The translations under genes were made by a program, and so were the position numbers. Source: Lyngbya sp. PCC 8106 (lineage in GTDB: Bacteria; Cyanobacteriota; Cyanobacteriia; Cyanobacteriales; Microcoleaceae). From it: a DNA stretch of 64,000 bases. Positions 1 through 8,458 of the stretch are shown one piece after another (the first letter of the stretch is position 1; the number at the start of each line of letters is the position of its first letter). The stretch lies in assembly GCF_000169095.1 (NCBI RefSeq), contig NZ_AAVU01000019.1, positions 62,001 through 126,000 on the forward strand, written 5' to 3'. Under the pieces are notes generated by a model that was given only the letters and a program-made list of their open reading frames with translations, ran no database searches and was not told the origin of the DNA.

Positions 1-147
1 CTCATTCGCATCAGACTCTGGGGTTGATACCTCGCGAGACGGCAAAAATCGTTGTAACTGGGTGATCGGGAAAAAGACACCAATTGCTAGGGCGACAGAC
101 GCAGCACCGAGCAAGAGGGCGAATTGAGTGATCCGTTGCTTAACCAT
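1..147 (-). CDS. N-terminus of a membrane-anchored or exported protein (cut by window edge)
   Basis: An open frame starts with ATG at 147 and runs leftwards off the window, giving 49 residues. It begins MVKQRITQF, followed by a hydrophobic stretch at about residues 8-28 and then a polar segment. This is the pattern of an uncleaved signal anchor or a signal peptide. I do not recognise the family from so short a piece. The next gene on this strand ends 130 bases upstream, and the spacer shows nothing distinctive. Confidence 0.5.
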   Translation of the reverse strand, partial: MVKQRITQFALLLGAASVALAIGVFFPITQLQRFLPSREVSTPESDANE

Positions 148-276
148 GATGGAATTTGCTTTGTTGTCAATGTTCAGGGGTTAATCGTGAGATATTATCG
201 GTTTTTGATTAATATGTTATGGTAACTTTTCTCAAGCGAAGATCAACTAGAATTTCATCTGTTTACCGTTTACAAT

Positions 277-1347
277 TCAGTGAGCGGGATTTTCATTAAC
301 TTGACATAATATCCATCGTAAAGACATCGGTGGGTTAGGAATCGGAAACACATCGCGACCCAAAGCCCAATGTTCAAACCAAGGCGTAGGCGGCCATGCT
401 TCGGCACTTAAATGAGTCCGTTCATATTCATACACCGACTCATCCGACAACACCTGTAGGGGCAAACCCTGCATTGCTGCGTTTAACTCTGGGCGAGTTA
501 GCAGATAAGACCATTGCACCTGAGACATTTCTCGCACCTTTTCATCGGGTTCATAGCCATCGATCGCAATAAATGTGCTAAACAGCAGTAAACCTCCGGG
601 TTGAATAGCATCGCACATCACTTTCAATAAAGTTTGCACTTGCTCAAGGGTACGAAAATGGGAAATCACTTCAGCAACAACGGCTAATTTATAATATTTT
701 TGCGGGAGTTTCAGAGACGGGTTGAGAATATTACTTTGAACCACCCGCACGGGTAGATTTTCGGCTTTTACCGTATTAGCGATAATTTGAGCAAATTCGG
801 GGGTGAGTTCTACCGCATCCACCGGATGTCCTCGTTGAGCTAGAGGAACCGTATTGCGCCCGACTCCTGCACCCACGTCTAAAATCGGAGTGGTCGCCGC
901 ATTTCTCAGTTGAGAAGCGATCGCCATGAGTTTAGCATCTGGATGAGAACCAAACAATGGCCCTTCGCGAGTTGAAAGCCAACGTTGATATTTGTTTTCA
1001 ATAGTGAGGACTTCTGTTGTTACTGTTAATCTTAGCCCCTGAGTCAGTCCATGTGTTGGTTCAGGTGGCTCGTATTTGAAGACTAAACGAGCATGAGGCG
1101 AAGCGTTGTATCCTTCTGTCAGTTTCTTCTGAACAAGCTGACGCAAAGCCTGCATTTCCTGCGGTGTGAAATTTTGTCCCAACGCCACCAGTAAGCCGTG
1201 AAACTGTTTTACATATTGGTCTAAGAGTGCGGGTACACAGGGTAAAACGAGTTGTCCTCTAGCTGATGTGAGTCGCTTTACCTTCAGCATCAGTGCATCT
1301 TCTAAAACGGTTGGATCGCTTACCGTTGTCGGCTTGTTCGCTACCAC
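277..1347 (-). CDS. SAM-dependent methyltransferase
   Basis: The 356-residue protein has a class I methyltransferase domain in its C-terminal half. The SAM-binding glycine loop reads ILDVGAGVGRN at about residue 155, and an acidic strand end (DAVEL) follows about 20 residues later. The N-terminal 150 residues are helical, rich in Gln and Leu, and not recognised. The substrate cannot be told from sequence; small-molecule and protein methylation are both possible. The frame opens with GTG at 1347, and no better start lies nearby. The upstream region holds the repeat array, so the gene is probably transcribed alone. Confidence 0.75.
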   Translation of the reverse strand: MVANKPTTVSDPTVLEDALMLKVKRLTSARGQLVLPCVPALLDQYVKQFHGLLVALGQNFTPQEMQALRQLVQKKLTEGYNASPHARLVFKYEPPEPTHGLTQGLRLTVTTEVLTIENKYQRWLSTREGPLFGSHPDAKLMAIASQLRNAATTPILDVGAGVGRNTVPLAQRGHPVDAVELTPEFAQIIANTVKAENLPVRVVQSNILNPSLKLPQKYYKLAVVAEVISHFRTLEQVQTLLKVMCDAIQPGGLLLFSTFIAIDGYEPDEKVREMSQVQWSYLLTRPELNAAMQGLPLQVLSDESVYEYERTHLSAEAWPPTPWFEHWALGRDVFPIPNPPMSLRWILCQVNENPAH

Positions 1348-1442
1348 GAGTTCTATATCCTCAATCTCATCAGGGTTCCCATGATGCTAATGTACCTCAT
1401 TGACCCAACATTGGGTGAACTCGTTCCAGAACTCAATGGGTA

Positions 1443-1604
1443 GGGTGCATCAGATAATTAATTTCACGGTTTTACCATCAACCTTTTTGTCTGATGCACC
1501 CAAAAACCCGGTAACTCTTGCGAAACTCGGTTTTTTTCAACTCAATGGGTCGGGTGCATCAAAATAATTACTTTTACGGTTTCACCATCAACCTCTCTGT
1601 CTGA
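1443..1604. repeat. Two diverged hairpin-repeat copies
   Basis: Two copies of a roughly 58-base element lie here. Each starts near GTGCATCAGA and the intact copy closes with TCTGATGCAC, so the ends are inverted repeats and the transcript could fold into a hairpin. The conserved centre reads ACGGTTTTACCATCAACC. The second copy has a degraded left arm. They lead into the regular tandem array that follows. Confidence 0.8.
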
Positions 1605-1609
1605 TGCCA

Positions 1610-1954
1610 AGTAGCAAAGTCTGGTGCATCAGAGCATTAATCTTACGGTTTTACCATCAACCTCTCTGTCTGATGCCAAGTAGCAAAGTCTGGTGCATCA
1701 GAGCATTAATCTTACGGTTTCACCATCAACCTCTCTGTCTGATGCCAAGTAGCAAAGTCTGGTGCATCAGAGCATTAATCTTACGGTTTTACCATCAACC
1801 TCTCTGTCTGATGCCAAGTAGCAAAGTCTGGTGTATCAGAGCATTAATCTTACGGTTTTACCATCAACCTCTCTGTCTGATGCCAAGTAGCAAAGTCTGG
1901 TGCATCAGAGCATTAATCTTACGGTTTTACCATCAACCTCTCTGTCTGATGCAC
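1610..1954. repeat. Tandem array, 69-bp unit, five copies
   Basis: Five near-identical 69-base units start at about 1610, 1679, 1748, 1817 and 1886. Each contains the same hairpin element (GGTGCATCAGA to TCTGATGCC) plus a linker GTAGCAAAGTCT. Copies differ by only one or two bases, so amplification was recent. Because 69 is divisible by three, one frame stays open across the array, but that frame looks incidental. There are no unique spacers, so this is not CRISPR. Confidence 0.9.
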
Positions 1955-1970
1955 CCTACAGGTTTATTTT

Positions 1971-1990
1971 GGGCGCATTGCCTTGCGCCC
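1971..1990. repeat. GGGCGCA...TGCGCCC palindromic repeat
   Basis: A short inverted repeat of the form GGGCGCA-TTGCCT-TGCGCCC lies between the 69-bp array and the dynamin gene. Related copies occur at 4933-4951 and 30058-30076. Elements of this type are common between genes in filamentous cyanobacteria. Confidence 0.7.
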
Positions 1991-2173
1991 CTATATTTTT
2001 TACACTCGTTTATATCAAGTCATATAAACATCAATATATGGTTCTTTATACGAATAAATACTTAATATTTTTTAGCTAAAAAAATCTCAAATTTTTTCCG
2101 AAATAATCCCGACGAATTCTGTAGCTTGCTTATAGAAAAATAAAAACAAAACTCTACCCCAACAGGTTACACA

Positions 2174-4456
2174 ATGACTGCCTTACAAAATCAGGTTGAT
2201 GCTCTACTAAATCAAATCTCTCAAGCCAAGATTACTGTAGATACAGCAGCAGTTCAACGTTCTCTACACAAAGCCACTTCTCCCCGATTTGAAATCGTTT
2301 TTGCGGGAACCTTTAGTGCGGGTAAATCTACCTTAATTAATACGTTGTTAGAGCGGAAATTGCTTTTTGCTTCCGAAGGAGTTGCAACCGGAACAGAATG
2401 TTACGTTGAATATGCTCAAAATCCAGGTGACGAAAAAGCAGTTCTTTACTTCTTTAGCAAAACCGAAATTCAACAACAAATTTCCGAACTTTGTGATCAG
2501 CTAAAGTTAGCAGACAGCGTAAACTTGGATGAACCTACTAGCATTCAAAACCTACGAGAAAAAGCCGAAAATATAGAAACACAGGCACAAGCAATTGGAA
2601 ATTTAGAACGAGCAAAACAAGCCGAATTACTTCAACAGTTGCTTACGGGTTTTGAAAAGAACAAAGAAAATATTCAAAACGATCCGATCAAAGATATCAA
2701 TTTAGAGGACGCACAAAACTATGTTCGTTGGGAAAATGCAGCCGTTTTCAAGCAAATCAAATATTACTGTAATCATCCCTTATTAGAAAATGGAATTGTT
2801 ATCGTAGACACTCCGGGGATAGATGCGCCTCTATCAATTCATACTAAAATCACCTACGATAAAATCACTCACCCTGATACTTCCGCAGTGGTTTGTGTAT
2901 TGCAAACAGCTTTAAAAGGCTCGCTAACAGAAGCGGAAATTAAGCTGATTAAACACATTCACGATAGCGAAGCAGTACGCGATCGCATTTTCTATGTATT
3001 CAATCATATTGATGCAACATGGTACAAGCAAGAACGTCGTGATCTGCTGGAAAAGGTAATTAATTCCCACTTTCACCAAGAACAGCAAAAAGGACGAGTT
3101 TATAAAACCAGTGCAATGTTAGGGTTTTATGGTTCTTTGCTGCGAAATGATCTTACATTTCAAGTACCAGATGAATTTAAGAGCGAGTTTAATCGATACT
3201 TTGACACTCCCGAGAAAGTATCTCATACTCGATTTACTACTACTCCTGAAATTAAGGCTGCACCAAATACACCAGAAAAATTTAAAGCAATTATCAATGA
3301 GTATGGTGATGATTTGCTGAATCAGTTAATTCAAGAAAGTGGAGTTGAAGGGTTTAAAGAAAAGCTGAATTATTATCTCATGCACGAACGTAAACCTCAA
3401 CTCTTTCAAGCATTAGCAGAGGATCTTCAACCCATCTGTAAGGAATTGAAAGACTATTACTCAGACTTGAGAAATGAGTGGGAAAGTCAACCCGTTGATA
3501 TTGCGGCAATTAAAAAGGCAGCTTTAGGCAAACTGGGCAAAGACTTGTTTGACATTAGTGAAGAATTTTCCAAACATATTAAGGAACAACTCAATGAAGC
3601 TTTTGCGACGAACAATAATAATCGTTTAGAACGAGATTATCGTCAAATTCAGAGAAATATGCTGCATGAACTTGATCGTTTGATTGCTAACTTTTCTGTT
3701 GAAGAAACGCATCAATTGGCGTTGAGAAGCCACGAAGAAAATGTCGTTGTTCCGGTGATGGCGATTTTGTCAGAAGCGTTTTACTATCTCACCAATGGAC
3801 TGAAGAAAGTTTTAACTGCATCTTCTCAACAATTGGTGAATAATTTCTTCAATCAATTAACTCACAATGTCTCCAGTGCTGAATATTACCAACGGCTAGA
3901 AAATTTGTTGGGGAATGATGCGGGAATTTATCACTATCTCGATCAAGATTTGCGTGAAAAAGTAATTCATGCAATTATCAACGAAGCTCGAACCGAATGT
4001 GAACCCTATATCCGAGAAACCGCTTTATTTTACCAAGAAGGAGCCGTTCCAGCTTTTCAACTGCGACAAACGCTATATCAAGCTTGTCAAAGCACAGATT
4101 TTCAAGGAATGTTAACTGCTGAACCTGCTGTTCGACAACTTTTGGAGATTGATTTTAAACAAAAGGTTCATCACACCATTATGTACCGATTTCGGACTAC
4201 GATTAATGCAACCATTAACGATCATCTTTTACCCGGTGCAGATCATCTAGTAGGAGTCATTATTGCTCACTTTAAAGCCGCTCATGTTCGGCTAGAACAT
4301 AACATAGAAAAGGATGCTGAACGTAAACTTGAACAAATTAAAAAGGAGAAATACAAAGTAGACGCGAATATTGGGAGTTATAATCAAGCTGTTGATAGCA
4401 TTAATCAAGATTTACAGGTTAACCATTGTACAGGGTTTATACTCCCTAACATTTAA
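2174..4456 (+). CDS. Bacterial dynamin-like GTPase
   Basis: The 760-residue protein has the motifs of the dynamin superfamily. The P-loop GTFSAGKST is at residues 45-53, DTPGID (G3) near 213 and NHID (G4) near 277. The long remainder is helical and rich in Gln, Glu and Lys, as expected for the stalk regions of bacterial dynamins. Such proteins bind GTP and remodel or protect membranes; the cyanobacterial BDLP is the best known. The start is ATG at 2174. The stop codon and last bases match the start of the downstream repeat unit, so the C-terminal end may have been reshaped by repeat expansion. No partner dynamin gene is adjacent. Confidence 0.85.
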   Translation: MTALQNQVDALLNQISQAKITVDTAAVQRSLHKATSPRFEIVFAGTFSAGKSTLINTLLERKLLFASEGVATGTECYVEYAQNPGDEKAVLYFFSKTEIQQQISELCDQLKLADSVNLDEPTSIQNLREKAENIETQAQAIGNLERAKQAELLQQLLTGFEKNKENIQNDPIKDINLEDAQNYVRWENAAVFKQIKYYCNHPLLENGIVIVDTPGIDAPLSIHTKITYDKITHPDTSAVVCVLQTALKGSLTEAEIKLIKHIHDSEAVRDRIFYVFNHIDATWYKQERRDLLEKVINSHFHQEQQKGRVYKTSAMLGFYGSLLRNDLTFQVPDEFKSEFNRYFDTPEKVSHTRFTTTPEIKAAPNTPEKFKAIINEYGDDLLNQLIQESGVEGFKEKLNYYLMHERKPQLFQALAEDLQPICKELKDYYSDLRNEWESQPVDIAAIKKAALGKLGKDLFDISEEFSKHIKEQLNEAFATNNNNRLERDYRQIQRNMLHELDRLIANFSVEETHQLALRSHEENVVVPVMAILSEAFYYLTNGLKKVLTASSQQLVNNFFNQLTHNVSSAEYYQRLENLLGNDAGIYHYLDQDLREKVIHAIINEARTECEPYIRETALFYQEGAVPAFQLRQTLYQACQSTDFQGMLTAEPAVRQLLEIDFKQKVHHTIMYRFRTTINATINDHLLPGADHLVGVIIAHFKAAHVRLEHNIEKDAERKLEQIKKEKYKVDANIGSYNQAVDSINQDLQVNHCTGFILPNI

Positions 4457-4460
4457 TCCC

Positions 4461-4920
4461 TAGTAGGGTGCATCAGATAATTAATTTCACGGTTTCACCA
4501 TCAACCTTTTTGTCTGATGCACTCTACAGGTTCCACTCAATGGGTAGGGTGAATCAGATCATTAATTTCAAGGTTTCACCATCAACCTTTTTGTCTGATG
4601 CACTAAAATTTAATCCCTAGTAGGGTGCATCAGATAATTAATTTCACGGTTTCACCATCAACCTTTTTGTCTGATGCACTCTACAGGTTCCACTCAATGG
4701 GTAGGGTGCATCAAAATAATTAATTTCAAGGTTTCACCATCAACCTTTTTGTCTGATGCACTAAAATTTAATCCCTAGTAGGGTGCATCAAAATAATTAA
4801 TTTCAAGGTTTCACCATCAACCTTTTTGTCTGATGGACTCTACAGGTTCCACTCAATGGGTAGGGTGAATCAGATAATTAATTTCACGGTTTCATCATAA
4901 ACCTTTTTGTCTGATGCACC
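4461..4920. repeat. Array of six hairpin repeats in a ~158-bp higher-order unit
   Basis: Six copies of the GTGCATCAGA...TCTGATGCAC element start near 4466, 4550, 4623, 4706, 4781 and 4864. They alternate between two linkers, CTCTACAGGTTCCACTCAATG and AAAATTTAATCCCTAGTAG, which gives a higher-order period of about 158 bases. The first linker copy overlaps the dynamin stop codon. The element family is the same as in the array upstream of that gene, but the linkers differ. Confidence 0.9.
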
Positions 4921-4932
4921 TGATTTTATTTT

Positions 4933-4951
4933 GGGCGCAAGCCTTGCGCCC
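4933..4951. repeat. GGGCGCAAG-C-CTTGCGCCC palindromic repeat
   Basis: A perfect 9-base inverted repeat around a single C ends the repeat block. It sits just past the 3' end of the quinone-reductase-like gene, so it could also act as a transcription barrier. It is the second copy bracketing the dynamin gene. Confidence 0.75.
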
Positions 4952-4962
4952 CTACAGGTTGA

Positions 4963-5913
4963 TTAATCAGTTTCAACTACACAAACAATCTTCCCAACCG
5001 CTCGCCCGGTTTCACTGTAATTATGGGCTTCAATAATATCAGAAAGCGGATAAACCCGAGCAATTACCGATTGAATTTTACCCGCTTCTATCCAGTCTCG
5101 CAACGCATCTAAATCTCGACGATTGGGTTGTGCCAAAACTAATTTAGCAGATTTACCTGGAAACAACCAAGTTTGAGCAGAGGCGAGAATATTTTCAGGA
5201 GTGGGAAGGGTAGAAATATAAATTCCATCAGGTTTTAGAACCTTCTCACAGTTAGAAAAAATTTGTTTTCCCACCGCATCTAAAATAATGTCGTATTGCG
5301 TGCCTTGTTGGGTAAAATCAACTTGTGTATAGTCAAGAACAATATCGGCGCCTAACTGTTTTACCCGTTCTAAATTGGCGGTGCTACACACTCCCGTTAC
5401 TTCGGTTTCCATCGCTTTGGCAATTTGTACCGCGTAGGTTCCGACACCACCCGAAGCGCCATTGATTAATACTTTTTGTCCAGGTCGAATTTGACCCAAA
5501 TCAAACAAAGATTGTAGCGCAGTTAAGCCCGCAATGGGAACAGCCGCCGCTTCTTCGTGAGTTATATTTGTAGGCTTGAGGGCGGCGATAGAAGCCGGAA
5601 CCGCAGCGTATTGGGCGCAAGCACCGCCAGAAACCGGGTTAAGGCTGGTGTAGACTTCATCACCCACTTGAAAGCCTGTAACTCGTTCTCCAACTTCTAC
5701 CACAACCCCTGACAAGTCGGCGCCAATTTGTTTGGGGAAGTTGTAACCGGAGATCAGTTGTAAATGTCCCTGTCGGATTTTCCAGTCAACGGGGTTTACA
5801 CTGGTAGCGGAGATTTTAACTAATAATTCATCCGGTTTAATTTTGGGGGTGTCTATCTCTCGATATTCCAATACATTAGACGAACCATATTGATTAAAAA
5901 TAACCGCTTTCAT
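4963..5913 (-). CDS. NADP-dependent oxidoreductase, quinone reductase / MDR family
   Basis: The 316-residue protein is a zinc-free medium-chain dehydrogenase/reductase of the quinone-oxidoreductase type. The N-terminus has the GroES-like fold (MKAVIFNQYG, then SVNPVDWKIRQG). The nucleotide-binding loop INGASGGVGTYAVQIA lies near residues 150-165, and the Cys/His set for catalytic zinc is missing. Such enzymes reduce quinones or activated enones with NADPH. The start is ATG at 5913. The 298 bases beyond it, up to 6211, hold no gene or clear signal. Confidence 0.85.
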   Translation of the reverse strand: MKAVIFNQYGSSNVLEYREIDTPKIKPDELLVKISATSVNPVDWKIRQGHLQLISGYNFPKQIGADLSGVVVEVGERVTGFQVGDEVYTSLNPVSGGACAQYAAVPASIAALKPTNITHEEAAAVPIAGLTALQSLFDLGQIRPGQKVLINGASGGVGTYAVQIAKAMETEVTGVCSTANLERVKQLGADIVLDYTQVDFTQQGTQYDIILDAVGKQIFSNCEKVLKPDGIYISTLPTPENILASAQTWLFPGKSAKLVLAQPNRRDLDALRDWIEAGKIQSVIARVYPLSDIIEAHNYSETGRAVGKIVCVVETD

Positions 5914-6211
5914 CTGCTAATCCTCAGCTTGTTTTTGATTTTGAATCCTTGTTAGCTTAATGTATCGCGTATTCTTGTGAATGTCATCCGGTTAAATTAT
6001 TTTGATTCTACAGAATGTCTGAAATGTCTTCAGGGTAAACGTCCCTTGAATATGTGACTGGCTATTTCTCAGATTGGAAGTTAGATTTAATCTCTAGACT
6101 GATCAGATATCGTGTAATGTAGATTTTTTCCGGTTTGAGTTTAAGGTCAAATTTTACGGAAGGTTTCGTTTAAGACTTGAAAGATTAGATCATGTTAAGT
6201 TAACATTGAAA

Positions 6212-7066
6212 ATGACTAAGATTGTTTTTGATACTTCCTACACCGTCCAACTCGGGGACACACTCAAAAGTATCGCTGAAAAAGGGTTTGGAAATCGCGA
6301 TCGCTGGCGAGAAATTCGTCAACCCAATGGAACTCGTTTTACTTCCGCAGAGATGTCTGAACTGCAAGCAGGTCAAAGGGTTTATCTACCGATTAAAATG
6401 GGTCAACGATTTCATCCCACCTCTGGATATGGGGAGGGAGACGATTTTTTTTCATCTGATCAGTTGAGTCCTTTGTCACCAATTTTGAGCAATTTTTATC
6501 AAGCTTTCATTCGCTATTCTCCCTCGAATTTAATTGTTAATCAAAAAATCCTTAAACCTCTAATCGAACATTTTTTAGAAGGGAAAGGCGGTATTTATCA
6601 ACATAGCATTGATTCACCTTTATCTCGTTTGATTGAAAATTCACAACCCTTTAATCAGGCATTTGATCAAGTTATTCCTCAAGTTCAACACCAACTTCAA
6701 TCTCAAGCAAATGTTCACAATATTGATGTTCATCAGCTAAAAGTTTCTATTCCTCATTTTTCTTTTAAACCGGGAAAAGCAGACTTAACGTTATTTGCGA
6801 CAGTTGGAGGAATTCAAGGTGCAGATTTACTCCTAAAGCGATTTACTCTGAATACAGATCGTCATTACACTCTTGAGGTTTTTTGGGTAATTTATGATGA
6901 TTTTGGGGTTGGGAAAGATGATCGCTATACACCGAGTTTATATGCGGCTTGGAATTTACAGCATCGAGGCGAAGCCAAAGCGTTTGTCAATGAAATTATT
7001 CTCCACAAAACCATTACAGGAATCTTGGAATTTTCCCATCAAAAAGCTAGAGTCTATAGAGGTTAA
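6212..7066 (+). CDS. LysM-domain protein
   Basis: The 284-residue protein opens with a LysM domain at about residues 7-55 (YTVQLGDTLKSIAEKGFGN, ending AGQRVYLPIK), which normally binds peptidoglycan or phage-like tail parts. The remaining 220 residues are unrecognised. Their end (FGVGKDDRYTP, then AAWNLQHRGEAKAFV) resembles DUF3289-type domains found in secreted effectors, but I hold that loosely. There is no signal peptide. I chose ATG at 6212 over the TTG two codons earlier. It is first in a same-strand run with the membrane protein and the SH3/transpeptidase-like protein. Confidence 0.6.
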   Translation: MTKIVFDTSYTVQLGDTLKSIAEKGFGNRDRWREIRQPNGTRFTSAEMSELQAGQRVYLPIKMGQRFHPTSGYGEGDDFFSSDQLSPLSPILSNFYQAFIRYSPSNLIVNQKILKPLIEHFLEGKGGIYQHSIDSPLSRLIENSQPFNQAFDQVIPQVQHQLQSQANVHNIDVHQLKVSIPHFSFKPGKADLTLFATVGGIQGADLLLKRFTLNTDRHYTLEVFWVIYDDFGVGKDDRYTPSLYAAWNLQHRGEAKAFVNEIILHKTITGILEFSHQKARVYRG

Positions 7067-7077
7067 TAAAATTAGTC

Positions 7078-7138
7078 AAGGGGTTTGAGTTGAGTCTATT
7101 GATTTAATAGAAATTAACAACTCTACTTGAATCCCTTT
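7078..7138. repeat. Imperfect inverted repeat after the LysM gene
   Basis: Three nested complementary pairs lie just after the LysM gene: AAGGG with CCCTT, GAGTTG (7087-7092) with CAACTC (7118-7123), and CTATT with AATAG. A folded transcript here could end or stabilise the LysM mRNA. There is no following T-tract, so I do not call it a terminator. Confidence 0.45.
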
Positions 7139-7233
7139 AGAGACTTGTGTTATTCTATAAAACGTGATCATCTGCTCAATGTCAGCCTAATATTGAACTC
7201 CATCTCTCAGTCTAGTTGTTGATTAAAATTCAA

Positions 7234-7449
7234 ATGCGTAACGACTTATTTCTAATGCTTAACTTAGAAGTTGATCCAGCTTTGACTTTATTTTTACTCT
7301 TTTTTCATTGTTTGATCGGGGGAATTGCCGCTTTAATTGCCAAACAAAAAGGTCGTCGTTTTAATCGCTGGTTAATTTTGGGATTAATTGGCGGTACACC
7401 CATCTTTTTTACAGCCCTCTGGATTAAACCTTTACCGACTCAGGTTTAA
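7234..7449 (+). CDS. Small membrane protein, two predicted helices
   Basis: This 71-residue protein has two hydrophobic segments, TLFLLFFHCLIGGIAALIA and WLILGLIGGTPIFFTALWI, separated by a basic loop (KQKGRRFNR). That is the layout of a two-pass inner-membrane protein. I chose the ATG at 7234; the frame also opens at a TTG 18 bases earlier. It lies between two genes whose products look targeted to peptidoglycan. An immunity or anchoring role is possible but unproven. Confidence 0.45.
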   Translation: MRNDLFLMLNLEVDPALTLFLLFFHCLIGGIAALIAKQKGRRFNRWLILGLIGGTPIFFTALWIKPLPTQV

Positions 7450-7525
7450 ACAAAAGTGCAATTTAATCAAGCCGTTGATGGTTTTGTTTTTGAACCTCAT
7501 CTATTTCTAAAAGGAGAAAAAATTG

Positions 7526-8200
7526 ATGAGTCAGACTGCAATTGTGAGAACGCAAGGTGATACTTTAAATGTTCGTTATCGTCCGAATGGTGAGATAGTT
7601 GATACTCTAGAAAACGGTACAAAAGTTACAGTTATAGGTTCTCCCATTCAAGCCGGAAATTGGAACTGGGTCGCGATTGGCCAAAATCGTTGGGTAGCGA
7701 TGGAGTTTCTCACCTTTGTCCCCCCTTCCGAACAGCCTTCCTCAACCGACTTTGGACTCAGTGGTGCAAAAGTGGTTTCGACTCAAACGAACCAAATCAT
7801 TGCGTCCGGGTTAAAAGTCTATCAAACTGAATTAATCGATACGACAGGTCAGGTGATTGATCGGATACGCTGTGTTTCAGGTCGGGTCGGTTTACAAGAT
7901 CCCTCCGAACAACCCGGATCTCAAACTCCGATACCATTTGGGGTATACACCTTTGATTATCCAGGTCATGTAGAGTATGCTCCCGGAGAATTTGGAGGAG
8001 TGTGGTCGCCCGTTACTCCGACTTTTGAGACAAACCGGGGTGGATTTGGGATACACTATGATCCCTCTACCTTTGAACACAACTCGCAAACGGGAACAGC
8101 AGGCTGTCTCGCTACACCAACTCCCGCAGAACAAGAGATAATGACCAATTTTATTATCAGCTACAAACCCACCTATCTGATTGTTCAAAAAGGCCATTGA
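7526..8200 (+). CDS. SH3-domain protein with an L,D-transpeptidase-like C-terminus
   Basis: The 224-residue protein starts with a bacterial SH3 domain at about residues 5-65 (GDTLNVRYRPNGEIVDTLENG). The C-terminal half carries GGFGIHYDP followed by GTAGCLATP, a His and Gly-Cys arrangement like the catalytic motif of YkuD L,D-transpeptidases and of Tlde1-type effectors. These cut or cross-link peptidoglycan. The start is ATG at 7526, with a strong AAGGAG at 7511-7516. There is no signal peptide, so if it acts on cell wall it needs another export route. IS-1 begins nine bases after its stop. Confidence 0.6.
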   Translation: MSQTAIVRTQGDTLNVRYRPNGEIVDTLENGTKVTVIGSPIQAGNWNWVAIGQNRWVAMEFLTFVPPSEQPSSTDFGLSGAKVVSTQTNQIIASGLKVYQTELIDTTGQVIDRIRCVSGRVGLQDPSEQPGSQTPIPFGVYTFDYPGHVEYAPGEFGGVWSPVTPTFETNRGGFGIHYDPSTFEHNSQTGTAGCLATPTPAEQEIMTNFIISYKPTYLIVQKGH

Positions 8201-8245
8201 GTCTAGCGTTGACACTCCCCGCAATAAATTACGGGGATTCTTGGT

Positions 8246-8357
8246 TCACAGATCAAACTTTCTAGTACAGGATTGCTCCAACACTAAAAGCGGTTCAATC
8301 TCCCCAAGCTTTAAAGATCCGGTCTGCCCGACCGTACTGAGAGCCTTTTTTAAGATG
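8246..8357 (-). pseudogene. tnpB: 3' fragment of IS-1 tnpB
   Basis: Read on the minus strand, this piece encodes ILKKALSTVGQTGSLKLGE and ends ...SCTRKFDL. It matches the C-terminal tail of cyanobacterial TnpB, where AAKNIL is followed by LSTVGHT; the tnpB of IS-2 has the same TVGHT tail. It starts where the group II intron ends, so it is the 3' exon of the interrupted gene. The stop lies just before the right-end hairpin. Confidence 0.75.
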
Positions 8358-8398
8358 ATTAAAGTCAGTGAAGGAGTCGCCCCCTCCACTGCTCTCCA

Positions 8399-8432
8399 AA
8401 ACCGTACTTGATAGTTTCCCATCATACGGCTC
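8399..8432 (-). ncRNA. Group II intron domain V
   Basis: On the minus strand a 34-base hairpin runs from GAGCCGTATGATGGG to a closing AAGTACGGTTT, with a GGAAAC tetraloop-like turn. Size, the starting AGC triad and position 3' of the maturase gene match the catalytic domain V of bacterial group II introns. Domain VI follows directly, with a stem around GGAGGGGGCGACTCC. Confidence 0.85.
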
Positions 8433-8458
8433 CTCAGTAACACGGCTATTGTCATGAT

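Noticed and set aside
1610..1954. Possible CRISPR array
   Set aside because: Units are identical along their full length with no unique spacers, and no cas gene is nearby. The same holds for the 67-bp array at 23.1 kb.
1604..2065. A 153-codon open frame through the 69-bp array, encoding a 23-residue repeat
   Set aside because: The frame is open only because 69 is a multiple of three and the unit has no stop in it. There is no ribosome site, and the same element occurs in other frames and linkers at 4.5-4.9 kb.
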